From assembly GCF_900103185.1 (NCBI RefSeq), contig NZ_FNJD01000010.1:62001-126000 (forward strand): 64,000 bases of DNA, in the 5' to 3' direction. Source of the DNA: Sulfitobacter litoralis (GTDB lineage: Bacteria; Pseudomonadota; Alphaproteobacteria; Rhodobacterales; Rhodobacteraceae). The translations under genes were made by a program, and so were the position numbers. Under the pieces are notes generated by a model, which did not search any database, was not told the origin of the DNA, and was given only the letters and a program-made list of their open reading frames with translations. The first letter of the stretch is position 1; each line of letters opens with the position of its first letter. Positions 36,191 through 45,166 of the stretch are shown here, one piece after another.

Positions 36191-38563
36191 ATGCCGAAGG
36201 ACACCGGAATTGGCGCATCGACACGCCGCCGCGAAGACGTTCGTTTCCTCAAGGGAAAAGGACAATACACCGATGATATCCCGCCCGCCCATGATCAGGC
36301 GGCGGCGGTCTTCGCCCGCTCGACCGTGGCAAACGGCGTTATCAAATCAATCGACACATCCGTTGCGGAAAGCATGCCCGGCGTGCTGGCGGTTTTTACC
36401 GGTGCCGATTTCGCCGATGTTGGCGGCAACCCCGCAGGCTGGCTTATCAACAGCCGCGATGGCGAGCCGATGAAGGAGCCCAAGCGTCCCGTGCTGGCCC
36501 ACGGCAAGGTCCGTCATGTGGGCGATGCCTATGCCGCGGTCATTGCCGAGACGGAAAAACAGGCGCGTGATGCGGTAGAAGCCATCGAGGCCGACATCGA
36601 GGAACTGCCCGCCATCATGGACGTGAAGGCGGCGCTCACATCGGACAATTTCGTACATGACGAGATTGGCACGAACCAGTGTTTCGACTGGGGCTGGATC
36701 GAAGACAACCGACGGGCCACTGATGATGCGATCAAAGGTGCGGCGCATGTCACCACGCTCGAGCTGGTCAACAACCGGTTGGTGCCCAACGCGATGGAAC
36801 CGCGCTGCTCCATGGCAAGCTACAAAGAGAGCAGCGATGAATATACGCTGCACACCACATCGCAAAATCCTCATCTGACCCGGTTGCTGATTTCGGCCTT
36901 CGTGATGGGTATTCCCGAAAACAAGCTGACGGTAATCGCGCCTGACGTGGGCGGCGGCTTTGGCTCCAAGATTTACCACTACGGCGAAGAGGCACTGGTG
37001 CTGGCGGCGGCGAAACGCGTGGGTCGCACGGTCAAGTGGACGTCCGACAGGACCGAAGCGTTTCTGACCGATGCCCATGGCCGTGACCATGTGACCACAA
37101 TTGAACTGGCCACAGATGCCGAAGGCAACTTTCTGGCCTTCCGCACCGAGACCTATGCAAACGTCGGTGCCTACCTGTCAAACTTTGCCACTGCCACGCC
37201 GACCTTTCTGCACGGCACGTTGATGGCGGGCAACTATACGGTGCCGAATGTCTATGTGAACGTCAAAGCGGTGTTTACAAACACCGCGCCGGTCGACGCC
37301 TACCGCGGTGCCGGTCGGCCCGAAGCGACCTATTCTCTGGAGCGGGTCATCGACAAATGCGCACGCGAGTTGGGCATGGACCCGATTGCCCTGCGGCGCA
37401 AAAACTTCATCAAGCCGGACCAGTATCCTTTCGCCTCCGCGGCCGGTCTGGAATACGATTCCGGCAATTACGACGCCCTGATGGACAAGATGGAGGAAGT
37501 TGCGGACGTTGCGGGTTTCGCTGAGCGCCGCAAGGCGTCCGAGGCCAAAGGCCTGCTGCGCGGATTTGGTGTGAACGCCTATGTCGAGGCTTGCGGCATT
37601 GCGCCCTCCAACCTTGTCGGCGTGCTGGGCAGCCGTGTGGGTCTCTATGATGCGGCGACCGTGCGGGTGAACGCCACGGGCAACCTCAGTGTCATGGTCG
37701 GCGCGCACAGCCACGGCCAGGGCCATGAAACCGTGTTCCCGCAGATTGTCGCCGATATGCTGGGCATCGACGCCCAAAGCATCGACATCGTGCATGGCGA
37801 TACGTCCAAGATCCCCTTCGGGATGGGCACCTACGGGTCGCGTAGCCTTGCGGTGTGTGGCTCTGCCGTTGTCCGCGCCACCGAAAAGATCATCGCCAAA
37901 GCCAAGAAGATCGCAGGACATATGCTGGAAGCTGCCGAGACCGATATCGAGCTCAAGGACGGTCAATTCTCGGTCGTGGGAACGAACAAGGGCGTTTCCT
38001 TTGGCGAGGTAGCCCTCAAGGCCTACATCCCGCATAATTTCCCGATTGAAGACATCGAGCCGGGGCTGGAGGAAACAGCCTTCTATGATCCGGCCAACTT
38101 CACGTTTCCGTCAGGCGCTTACTGCTGTGAGGTCGAGGTTGATCCGGATACGGGCAAGGTGCGGGTAGACCGCATGACAGCCGTGGATGATTTCGGCAAT
38201 GTCATGAACCCGATGATCGTGACCGGCCAAGTGCATGGCGGTCTGGGGCAGGGCATCGGCCAGGCGCTGCTGGAAGCGGCGCGTTATAACGAAGATGGCC
38301 AGTTGGAGAGCGCGTCCTACATGGACTATGCCATGCCGCGCGCGGACGATCTGCCCTTCTATATCGTTGATCACAGTCAGGGAACACCCTGCACCCACAA
38401 CCCGCTGGGGGCCAAAGGCTGCGGTGAAGCCGGTGCCATCGGATCCCCGCCCACAGTTGTGAACGCTGTGATCGACGCCCTTCAATCGGGCGGCAAGAAC
38501 GTCACACACATCGACATGCCGTTGACTCCACACCGTGTGTGGTCAGCCATGAACAACGCGTAA
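36191..38563 (+). CDS. coxL: Molybdopterin large subunit of CoxSLM-type hydroxylase (form II-like)
   Basis: A 790-residue subunit of the xanthine oxidase family. The active-site loop is VDAYRGAGRPEA, the AYRGAGR type, not the AYxCSFR of form I CO dehydrogenase, so the selenium/copper-type CO site is absent. The catalytic glutamate is in PLGAKGCGEAGAIG. Cofactor-binding segments include PDVGGGFGSKIYHYGEE and GQGHETVFPQI. Form II enzymes have mostly unproven substrates; in this alcohol-oxidation setting an aldehyde is the likely substrate (inference). It binds molybdenum-molybdopterin cytosine dinucleotide, for which no chaperone gene is seen nearby. Confidence 0.9.
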   Translation: MPKDTGIGASTRRREDVRFLKGKGQYTDDIPPAHDQAAAVFARSTVANGVIKSIDTSVAESMPGVLAVFTGADFADVGGNPAGWLINSRDGEPMKEPKRPVLAHGKVRHVGDAYAAVIAETEKQARDAVEAIEADIEELPAIMDVKAALTSDNFVHDEIGTNQCFDWGWIEDNRRATDDAIKGAAHVTTLELVNNRLVPNAMEPRCSMASYKESSDEYTLHTTSQNPHLTRLLISAFVMGIPENKLTVIAPDVGGGFGSKIYHYGEEALVLAAAKRVGRTVKWTSDRTEAFLTDAHGRDHVTTIELATDAEGNFLAFRTETYANVGAYLSNFATATPTFLHGTLMAGNYTVPNVYVNVKAVFTNTAPVDAYRGAGRPEATYSLERVIDKCARELGMDPIALRRKNFIKPDQYPFASAAGLEYDSGNYDALMDKMEEVADVAGFAERRKASEAKGLLRGFGVNAYVEACGIAPSNLVGVLGSRVGLYDAATVRVNATGNLSVMVGAHSHGQGHETVFPQIVADMLGIDAQSIDIVHGDTSKIPFGMGTYGSRSLAVCGSAVVRATEKIIAKAKKIAGHMLEAAETDIELKDGQFSVVGTNKGVSFGEVALKAYIPHNFPIEDIEPGLEETAFYDPANFTFPSGAYCCEVEVDPDTGKVRVDRMTAVDDFGNVMNPMIVTGQVHGGLGQGIGQALLEAARYNEDGQLESASYMDYAMPRADDLPFYIVDHSQGTPCTHNPLGAKGCGEAGAIGSPPTVVNAVIDALQSGGKNVTHIDMPLTPHRVWSAMNNA

Positions 38564-38576
38564 AGGGACCCAAACC

Positions 38577-39365
38577 ATGTATGCATTTGACATAGAACGT
38601 CCAACGACAGTTGCAGAAGCGGTGAACGCGCTGAAAACGGATGAAGCCCAGCCTCTTGGCGGCGGGCAAACCCTGATCCCCACGCTCAAGGCACGGCTCG
38701 CTGCCCCCAGCAAGTTGGTCTCCCTCAGCGCGATTGCGGAAATGATCGGAATATCGCGCGAAGGATCAACGATCCGCATCGGCGGTGCGACGACGCACGG
38801 GCAGGTCGCGACAGAGTTGGCTGAGAGCTATCCCGCACTCGGCTATCTTGCCTCCAAGATCGGCGATCCTGCGGTGCGCAACCGCGGGACGATAGGCGGA
38901 TCGGTGGCCAACAACGATCCCGCAGCCTGCTATCCGGCAGCGTGCCTCGCCTCCGGTGCGACCATCACCACCAACACCCGCGACATCGCGGCGGACGACT
39001 TCTTTCTGGGCATGTTCGAAACGGCGTTGGAGGAGGACGAGATTGTGACGGCGGTGACGTTCCCCGTGCCGCAAAAAGCGGACTACCAGAAGTTCGAGCA
39101 GCCCGCCTCGCGGTTCCCGCTGGTGGGTGTGTTTGTGGCCAAGCACGACGACGGTGTGCGGGTCGCTGTCACCGGCGCTTCCGAGAGCGGCGTTTTCCGG
39201 TGGACCGAAGCAGAGGAGGCGCTGTCGGCGGATTTCTCCGCAGGTGCGCTGGACGGGTTGAGTGTGGACGCAGACGGGATGATCACCGACCTGCACGGCG
39301 ATGGCGCCTACCGCGCCCATCTGATCAAGGTTCTGACCGGACGGGCCGTTACAGCCTCACGCTAA
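38577..39365 (+). CDS. coxM: FAD subunit of CoxSLM-type molybdenum hydroxylase
   Basis: A 262-residue FAD-binding protein. The FAD motifs are PLGGGQTLIPTLKARLAAPS and the pyrophosphate loop TIGGSVANNDPAACYPAACL, then DFFLGMFETALEEDEI, as in CoxM. It completes the heterotrimer with CoxS and CoxL and passes electrons to the respiratory chain. It starts 13 bp after coxL and ends the operon, with a terminator 26 bp beyond the stop. Confidence 0.92.
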   Translation: MYAFDIERPTTVAEAVNALKTDEAQPLGGGQTLIPTLKARLAAPSKLVSLSAIAEMIGISREGSTIRIGGATTHGQVATELAESYPALGYLASKIGDPAVRNRGTIGGSVANNDPAACYPAACLASGATITTNTRDIAADDFFLGMFETALEEDEIVTAVTFPVPQKADYQKFEQPASRFPLVGVFVAKHDDGVRVAVTGASESGVFRWTEAEEALSADFSAGALDGLSVDADGMITDLHGDGAYRAHLIKVLTGRAVTASR

Positions 39366-39390
39366 GCTCGCATGCCTGAACAACACGAAG

Positions 39391-39417
39391 GCCTCCGCAT
39401 AATGCGGGGGCTTTTTT
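39391..39417 (+). terminator. Rho-independent terminator after coxM
   Basis: GCCTCCGCA and TGCGGGGGC form a 9-bp stem with one G-T wobble, followed by six Ts. It separates coxM from the convergent apbE gene. Confidence 0.88.
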
Positions 39418-40306
39418 ATGCAGGGGCCTCGACCCTCGAGACATCGCCTTGATCACTAACAAGCGTGATCCGCCGGATCCCGAATGTCCCCACCGCCGCA
39501 CGGATATCCTCAAGGCGGGCCATTGTCAGCGCTGTGGAAAACCCGTCCGCCATGGTTGCGGTCGCCGCCTCGACCGAGACTGTAGACCAACGCGGTTTTG
39601 CGTGCCCATGCAGGATATGCCCTTGACCGCCCAGCGGAACGGCCTTGGGGCTGGAGGTGGCGATGGCCGACGAGGTGAGCGTGCGCGTGCCGATCATCCC
39701 GATTTCGGGGTCACTGATGCCCAGCCTCCACGGCCCGCCGGTGCCTCGAAATTCACCGATATTGACCAGCGTGCGCTCGAGCCCCGCATCCCGCAGCGCC
39801 TCGGCCACCAGATCTGTCGCGAACCCTTGGGCGATTCCGTTAAAGGTCAACGCCTGTCCTTCGCCCAACGTAACCGACGCAGCACTATGGCGCACACGCG
39901 ACCAGTCGATGAGCGCGCGCGCGGCCTCAGGTGGTTGCCCTTCGGCTAATGCGCGCCACAGCGGCTGAACGGTGGGGTCAAATAGCCCGCCGGTTGCTGC
40001 GTGAACCTGTGTGCAGGCCTGCATCAACCTGCGAAACATCACATCGGGCGCATCAAGGTGCCCGGTCCGGTTCAACCGCGAGACTGTGGAGGCCGGATCG
40101 AACAGGTCGAATTGCGCCATAACGGCATCCAGAGACCCACGGGCGCGGTCCAATGCGGGCTCGGCAATCTCTGCCGGGGCATGCAGGGTTATGTCAACCT
40201 CCGCCCCCAGGGCACGACCCTGCCAGCGGTGGATCTGCGCCCGCGCGGGCGTCGCCAGCATGCAGGCGGCCGAGATAGACAAGAAACGCCGACGATTCAG
40301 TTTCAT
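39416..40306 (-). CDS. apbE: FAD:protein FMN transferase ApbE
   Basis: A 296-residue periplasmic enzyme with a Tat-like signal (NRRRFLSISAACMLATPARA). Family motifs are GRALGAEVDITLHAPAEIAE, FDLFDPASTVSRLNR, FNGIAQGFATDLVAEALRDA and NIGEFRGTGGPWRLGI, with the metal site in MADGFSTALTMA. ApbE attaches FMN covalently to threonine of flavinylated proteins such as NqrC and NosR. The start overlaps the stop of the NosR-like gene, so its target is almost certainly that protein. Confidence 0.9.
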   Translation of the reverse strand: MKLNRRRFLSISAACMLATPARAQIHRWQGRALGAEVDITLHAPAEIAEPALDRARGSLDAVMAQFDLFDPASTVSRLNRTGHLDAPDVMFRRLMQACTQVHAATGGLFDPTVQPLWRALAEGQPPEAARALIDWSRVRHSAASVTLGEGQALTFNGIAQGFATDLVAEALRDAGLERTLVNIGEFRGTGGPWRLGISDPEIGMIGTRTLTSSAIATSSPKAVPLGGQGHILHGHAKPRWSTVSVEAATATMADGFSTALTMARLEDIRAAVGTFGIRRITLVSDQGDVSRVEAPA

Positions 40307-42405
40307 TGCGCGGCCACCTTATGCAGTCTGCGCCCGTTCCGCGCCGCCACGATCAGCGGCACGCATTGTTTTGGGTCATCGTGGATCGTGACGCAATCAA
40401 GGCATTGGAAACATTCGGAATACTGGATTTCGCCGGTTTTCTTGATGGCTCCGTAGGCGCATTTGACGCGGCACAACTGGCAGGGCGATCCGCATTCCGC
40501 CCGCCTGTCGATCCATTTGCGGGTGCGTATCAATCCGCCGATCGCCATGACGGCGCCCAGTGGGCAAATGTAGCGGCAGAACCCTTTGAACACCACCATG
40601 GACAGCACCAAAAGCCCCACCGCATAAGCCACATAATACCATTCGCGGACAAAGAACGTGGTCACTGCGGTCTTGAACGGCTCGACTTCGATGGCTTTGT
40701 CCAATCGCGCAGGGGCGGTGAACATGATCGCCACAAGTGCGAACAAGACGGCGTATTTGATCCATTTCAGGCGGTCGTCCCACGCATCGGGCACGTCAAT
40801 CTGGCGGATGCGCAACAGTCTTGCGAGGTGGTGGGCGAACTCTTGCATCGCCCCGAAGGGACACAACCAGCCGCAAAACAGACCTCGCCCCCAGAGCACA
40901 AACCCGAGGATCGTGACAGCCCAGATGACAAGCGAGAAGGGATCGTAGAGTAAAAACGCCAGTGATCCGCCCTCGGCCACCGTACGGATCACCCCGAGCG
41001 GCGTAACGATCGACAATTGCCCTTGCCCCCACCAGCCGACAAACCCGATGACAAAGGCCAGAATCCCGAGGCGGATCGGTGTGAAATATCTATGCCCGGC
41101 CAGGCGGTTCAGGCTAAGGCCCAGCAGTGCGATCAATCCGACAAGAAAGACGGCGAGGATAATCAGATCCGCCGCACGGTTGCGCAACGCATCTACCCAC
41201 GCAGGCGTCGGTTTGACCGCTTCGAGACGTTTGAAAAACCGCGCGTCCGTGCTGTGGGTGATGTCTACCGAGGCTGAACCGATTTCGGGTTTGAACATGC
41301 CATGCTCGCGCAGCGCCTTGATCCGCAGTGTCCATTCCGCAGTAGGATCGAACCCCAGCCGCCTGTCCGTGCGCAGGATCAGGGCAGCACTGTCGTGCAG
41401 TTCGTCGGGCAGGGCGTCATTCAGCTCAATGTAGATGTCGGCATCTCGCAGGGCTATCGGAAAACCGCCTTGTTCCGCGCTGATCAGATCGGGTGAGGTG
41501 TTGCGGATGAATTCATCGGTGACCAACCCGTGCCGTGCCGTCTCGATTACAAGAATGGGTTCGTCGCTGGTGGAGATACCCATAAACCCCTTCAGTTCAG
41601 CGAGGCTGCCGGGAGACAGCACCGCGCGGGCGATCGAGGGCGGGCCTATGTCCACAACCCAAAGATCGAGGAAGGTGCCGTCGGGATTGTCTCTTGCTTC
41701 CGGATCATCGTCGGCCCAGATCGTCCCTGCAAATTCAGCGTTTATCTCCGCATTCGACACGCGGTGACGGGTGACCAGTCCTTGTCTGACCAGATCCTCC
41801 CAGTCCAATGGCTCATCATAGGTAAGGTCCGGATAGGCGGGCGGACCTGTCGAGACGCCGCTCATCTTTTCGCGTGCGACCTTCAGCGTCGCGGCCAGCA
41901 CGCTTTCATGGGCGATGCGCACGGAGGCGGTCGCTTTGGTGACGCCGTCAAGATAGACCAGCGCGGATCCGTCAGTTCCCGCGCCATAAGGCGTCCCGAC
42001 CACCAGACTTTCGGTAATCGAATGGCCACGATATTGCTCGAAGAACTTGTGGAACGGTGCCTGTCCCAGCCCTGAGACAAAGATCGGCTCGTTGTGGGAG
42101 ATCAGTTTGACGTCGAGAAAACGAGCTTCAAGGTCAAGGACCACCAGCACGTTGATAGGCGCACCGGAAAAGCCGGGCAGCGGTGCCATCGGCTCAGTCT
42201 CGAACACAAATCCTGCCTCGGCACCGCCCGAGTTCAGAAGCTGCCACACGCCTTCATCGTTGATCCTCTCGCCCAGCGACATCGGCGGAACGATGTAGGG
42301 CTCCAACGTCTCTCGATCCAGCGGCTGGGCGGCCAGCGCAATGCACGACACCAGCCATAAAGTGACCGCACCAAGCACGATGTGTAATATCCAGTGGCGT
42401 TGCAT
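40303..42405 (-). CDS. NosR/NirI-like FMN and 4Fe-4S membrane protein
   Basis: A 700-residue protein. After an N-terminal helix (VLGAVTLWLVSCIALAA) comes a periplasmic FMN-binding domain ending in LDGVTKATASVRI, where Thr159 fits the flavinylation motif. A long periplasmic region follows, then about five transmembrane helices (for example LIILAVFLVGLIALLGLSLN), with CGWLCPFGAMQEF and FCRYICPLGAVM, and a C-terminal ferredoxin domain (CGSPCQLCRVKCAYGAIKK, CFQCLDC). True NosR serves nitrous oxide reductase; no nos genes are seen, so this homologue probably links periplasmic flavin chemistry to the quinone pool for alcohol oxidation (inference). Confidence 0.85.
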   Translation of the reverse strand: MQRHWILHIVLGAVTLWLVSCIALAAQPLDRETLEPYIVPPMSLGERINDEGVWQLLNSGGAEAGFVFETEPMAPLPGFSGAPINVLVVLDLEARFLDVKLISHNEPIFVSGLGQAPFHKFFEQYRGHSITESLVVGTPYGAGTDGSALVYLDGVTKATASVRIAHESVLAATLKVAREKMSGVSTGPPAYPDLTYDEPLDWEDLVRQGLVTRHRVSNAEINAEFAGTIWADDDPEARDNPDGTFLDLWVVDIGPPSIARAVLSPGSLAELKGFMGISTSDEPILVIETARHGLVTDEFIRNTSPDLISAEQGGFPIALRDADIYIELNDALPDELHDSAALILRTDRRLGFDPTAEWTLRIKALREHGMFKPEIGSASVDITHSTDARFFKRLEAVKPTPAWVDALRNRAADLIILAVFLVGLIALLGLSLNRLAGHRYFTPIRLGILAFVIGFVGWWGQGQLSIVTPLGVIRTVAEGGSLAFLLYDPFSLVIWAVTILGFVLWGRGLFCGWLCPFGAMQEFAHHLARLLRIRQIDVPDAWDDRLKWIKYAVLFALVAIMFTAPARLDKAIEVEPFKTAVTTFFVREWYYVAYAVGLLVLSMVVFKGFCRYICPLGAVMAIGGLIRTRKWIDRRAECGSPCQLCRVKCAYGAIKKTGEIQYSECFQCLDCVTIHDDPKQCVPLIVAARNGRRLHKVAAQ

Positions 42406-42495
42406 TGATCGAGATTAGAAGCAGGTGGAAAAATGCTCTATGCGACTATGGTAGGGCTTCGCTATTTCGCCTTGGGATTGGCGCGGGATTTGTGC

Positions 42496-43281
42496 ATGGT
42501 AATTGCTATGCCTGACCACAACCCTCACCCCTCATTGCCGGTCGTGGTGATATCACTTTTCGGGCTGTATTTGATCTGGGTCCTTGCGGCATGGGTAACA
42601 AGTGATGGTGCGGTCCTTCCCGGCCCTGCCGAGGTCTGGCGCGTCGGCTTGCTCGAGGGCCGATCGGGTGAGTTGCAGCGGCACATCTGGGCAACGCTCA
42701 AGCGGGTTGCCATGGCCTTCGCGCTTGCGATGGTTTTTGGCACGGTGGCGGGGCTGTTGTTGGGGTTCTATCCGTATCTCAACCGCTGGTTCGGGCCATG
42801 GCTGATCGTGCTTTTGAATATTCCCGCATTGGTTGTTATCGTTTTGTGCTACCTCTGGATCGGTCTGAACGAGGTTGCTGCGGTTACTGCTGTCGCCCTC
42901 AATAAAATGGCGATGGTGGCTGTGACCTTGCGCGAAGGGGTGCAGGCCCTGGACCCTAAACTTGGCGAAATGGCACGTGTCTTCCGGATGCGGCCCATAC
43001 AGCGCCTTCGCCATGTGACACTACCCCAGCTTTGGCCCTATTTTGCTGCCAGCACGCGCAACGGGTTGGCGATTATTTGGAAAATTGTGCTCGTGGTCGA
43101 GTTTCTGGGCCGCAGCGATGGCATCGGGTTTCAGATCCACCTCTATTTCCAGCTGTTCGAGACGCGCTATGTTCTCGCCTATGCGCTGAGTTTTGTGTTT
43201 CTGATGTTGGCGCTCGAATACGGAGCGCTGCAAACCTTGGAGCGACGCGCAACACGCTGGCGTAGCGCGTCCTGGGTCTGA
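42496..43281 (+). CDS. NitT/TauT-type ABC transporter permease
   Basis: A 261-residue membrane protein of the BinPDT (SsuC/TauC) type, starting at 42496 or 42508; an upstream ATG at 42433 gives a longer form. Transmembrane segments include VVVISLFGLYLIWVLAAWV and FALAMVFGTVAGLLLGFYPY. The conserved EAA-like loop is TLREGVQALDPKLGEMARVF, then RMRPIQRLRHVTLPQLWPYF. No ATPase or binding-protein gene lies nearby; both are at 27.5-29.1 kb on the same strand. It is divergent from the NosR-like gene and the last intact gene of the island on this side. Confidence 0.85.
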   Translation: MVIAMPDHNPHPSLPVVVISLFGLYLIWVLAAWVTSDGAVLPGPAEVWRVGLLEGRSGELQRHIWATLKRVAMAFALAMVFGTVAGLLLGFYPYLNRWFGPWLIVLLNIPALVVIVLCYLWIGLNEVAAVTAVALNKMAMVAVTLREGVQALDPKLGEMARVFRMRPIQRLRHVTLPQLWPYFAASTRNGLAIIWKIVLVVEFLGRSDGIGFQIHLYFQLFETRYVLAYALSFVFLMLALEYGALQTLERRATRWRSASWV

Positions 43282-43461
43282 TCTCCCAAAGTTCAGTTGG
43301 CGTTAAGTTGCGCCGCGGTAGGGTCCCAGTGAGCTGCCACCGGTTTCTTAATAGCACCTTCGTCGGACGGCTCTTGTGACCCGTGAAGAGTTCTTGGCTA
43401 TATAAAATGGTGCATCAGTGCGGCTTGAGCATTGGAGGCTCTGGCTCGTTTGCGTGATTGA

Positions 43462-43665
43462 TTATTCGGCTTGTTTTTGATTTTGCCAGCGGCGCTGGCG
43501 GATTTTCAGTTTCTTGATCTTCTCCCTTTCCCTGAGAATGGCTTTGTCTCGCCCGAAGTAAACGTCTGCGGGTGTGACGTTGTGCGGGCTCTCGTGATAA
43601 CGATCACGGTACTTGCGGTGAACCTGCTCGGCGGCGTCTTTCGACGTCTGGGGTTTCTTTATCAT
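43462..43665 (-). pseudogene. C-terminal remnant of an IS3-family transposase
   Basis: A 67-residue frame (RDRYHESPHNVTPADVYFGR, then REREKIKKLKIRQRRWQN) matches the C-terminal end of IS3-family integrase-type transposases, in which NVTPADVYFGR is typical. The DDE catalytic core and the N-terminal OrfA are absent. It is a scar at the right edge of the metabolic island. Confidence 0.75.
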
Positions 43666-43790
43666 CTCGATCTCCTAATCGATAAGATGAACCAGAAATC
43701 CTCCCTTTTTCAAATCCTCAAATCTGTCCCGTGGGTGCTGACGTCATACAATTTTCCGCTGCGTTGCAGCTCATTTCACCGAAGCGGATG

Positions 43791-43807
43791 GTGTGGATAG
43801 CTCCTGC
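43791..43807 (+). repeat. Left inverted repeat of the IS110-family element
   Basis: GTGTGGATAGCTCCTGC matches the reverse complement of 45167-45183 at 16 of 17 bases. It lies 66 bp before the transposase start codon. Confidence 0.8.
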
Positions 43808-43872
43808 TCCAACCGGCGTCGCAATGCGCCATACTGCAGTTGTTATTGACTGCTTTTGAGAGGAGCTACCCA

Positions 43873-44892
43873 ATGCAGGTTACAACAGTCGTCCTCGATT
43901 TGGCCAAGAATATCTTTCAGGTTCACGGAGTGACTGAGAATGGCGAAGTCGCTTTCAACCAAGCTTTGCGGCGCGCGCAGTTGTTCGCATTCTTTGAGAA
44001 ACTCCCACCCTGTCTGGTTGGCATGGAGGCTTGCGGTTCCAGTCATTATTGGGCCCGACAGCTAAGTAAGTTGGGCCATGATGTGCGCCTGATCCCAGCG
44101 ATGTATGTGAAGCCCTATGTGAAACGGGGCAAATCCGACGCGGTTGATGCCGCTGCTATCTGCGAGGCAGTGACTTGTCCAATAATGCGGTTTGTCGCGA
44201 TTAAGTCAGAAGAGCAACAGGGCGTTCTCTTCCTCCACCGAGCCCGTGATCTGATCGTCCGGCAGAGAACCCAACTAAGTAATATGCTGCGTGGCTTGCT
44301 GGGCGAATTTGGTATCGTAATTGTGCAGGGGATCGGCAGCGCGATCAAGTTTGCAAAGGGTGTGCTGGATGGCGACAAGCCAGGCATTCCAGAAGTTGCC
44401 ATCGATGTGCTCGACAATCTGAGCAACCAACTTGTTGCCCTGCATCTCCGCGTGCGGCGGTATGAAATGCGTATAAGGCTTCAAGCCAAGCAGGACCTCC
44501 GCGTGACGTTACTTCGGTCGATCCCCGGCGTTGGTCCAGTGACCGCGTCAGCAATTGTCGCAACAGCAGGAGATGCCAGTCAGTTCAAGAACGGTCGCGA
44601 ATTTGCCGCCTGGCTGGGGCTGACGCCGCTTAACCGATCAAGTGGTGGCAAAGAAAAACTTGGGCTTATCACAAAGATGGGGGATCGATATATCATACGC
44701 CTGCTGGTCACTGGTATAACTTCTCGGCTGAGGCAGATGAAAACACATCCCGAACGCGTTGATCCGTGGTCCCGAGCATTGCTTGACCGCAAACCTACCC
44801 GCCTTGCCACCGTGGCAATGGCAAACAAGACAGCGCGGATTATCTGGGCCGTTTTGAGCAAGAACGAGTACTACAGACCGCACACGATCTAA
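43873..44892 (+). CDS. IS110-family transposase (DEDD recombinase)
   Basis: A 339-residue protein starting at ATG 43873 with GAGAGGAGCTACCCA upstream. The N-terminal RuvC-like DEDD domain has VVLDLAKNIFQVHG (Asp9), VGMEACGSSHYW and KSDAVDAAAICEA. The C-terminal Transposase_20 domain has LRSIPGVGPVTASAIVATAG, FAAWLGLTPLNRSSGGKEKL with the conserved serine, and GLITKMGDRYIIRLL. No stop or frameshift interrupts it, so it could be active. IS110 enzymes act with a structured bridge RNA encoded in the element's non-coding end. Confidence 0.93.
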   Translation: MQVTTVVLDLAKNIFQVHGVTENGEVAFNQALRRAQLFAFFEKLPPCLVGMEACGSSHYWARQLSKLGHDVRLIPAMYVKPYVKRGKSDAVDAAAICEAVTCPIMRFVAIKSEEQQGVLFLHRARDLIVRQRTQLSNMLRGLLGEFGIVIVQGIGSAIKFAKGVLDGDKPGIPEVAIDVLDNLSNQLVALHLRVRRYEMRIRLQAKQDLRVTLLRSIPGVGPVTASAIVATAGDASQFKNGREFAAWLGLTPLNRSSGGKEKLGLITKMGDRYIIRLLVTGITSRLRQMKTHPERVDPWSRALLDRKPTRLATVAMANKTARIIWAVLSKNEYYRPHTI

Positions 44893-45166
44893 ACTGAGGA
44901 GAACAGAACACACGAGACAGCAAGACCATTGAAATGATGGAGCACAGTCAGCCCGTCAGCCAAGAAACCCCGTCGAATGTCAGTGGCTTCACTTGTCCGC
45001 AGACCGGTTTGGGACTTGGTTTGCGGAAACCATCCACTGCCCGGCAGGGCATTGCACAGCAATGTCCCGAGAGGGAGGGCCAGCGGCCGCGTGCGCCGCG
45101 CAAACAGGCCGGACACACGTCTGCTTCTGACCAGTGCCAAAATCAGCTTCAAATATGTCTTGCTTT
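44893..45166 (+). ncRNA. Possible bridge RNA region of the IS110-family element
   Basis: The 274 bp between the transposase stop and the right inverted repeat is non-coding. In IS1111-type members the bridge RNA is encoded in the 3' non-coding end, whereas in the other IS110 group it lies 5'. The position and length fit. I have not folded it and no stem-loops are claimed. This is family-based inference. Confidence 0.35.

Noticed and set aside
37178-38035. A long minus-strand frame within coxL
   Set aside because: It mirrors the conserved large-subunit sequence and has no family features.
35645-38563. True CO dehydrogenase
   Set aside because: The large subunit has the AYRGAGR loop, not AYxCSFR, and the gene order differs from coxMSL, so a CO-oxidising form I enzyme is not supported.
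40303-42405. Nitrous oxide reductase (nos) gene cluster
   Set aside because: Only a NosR-like protein and ApbE are present; nosZ, nosD, nosF, nosY and nosL are absent from the window.
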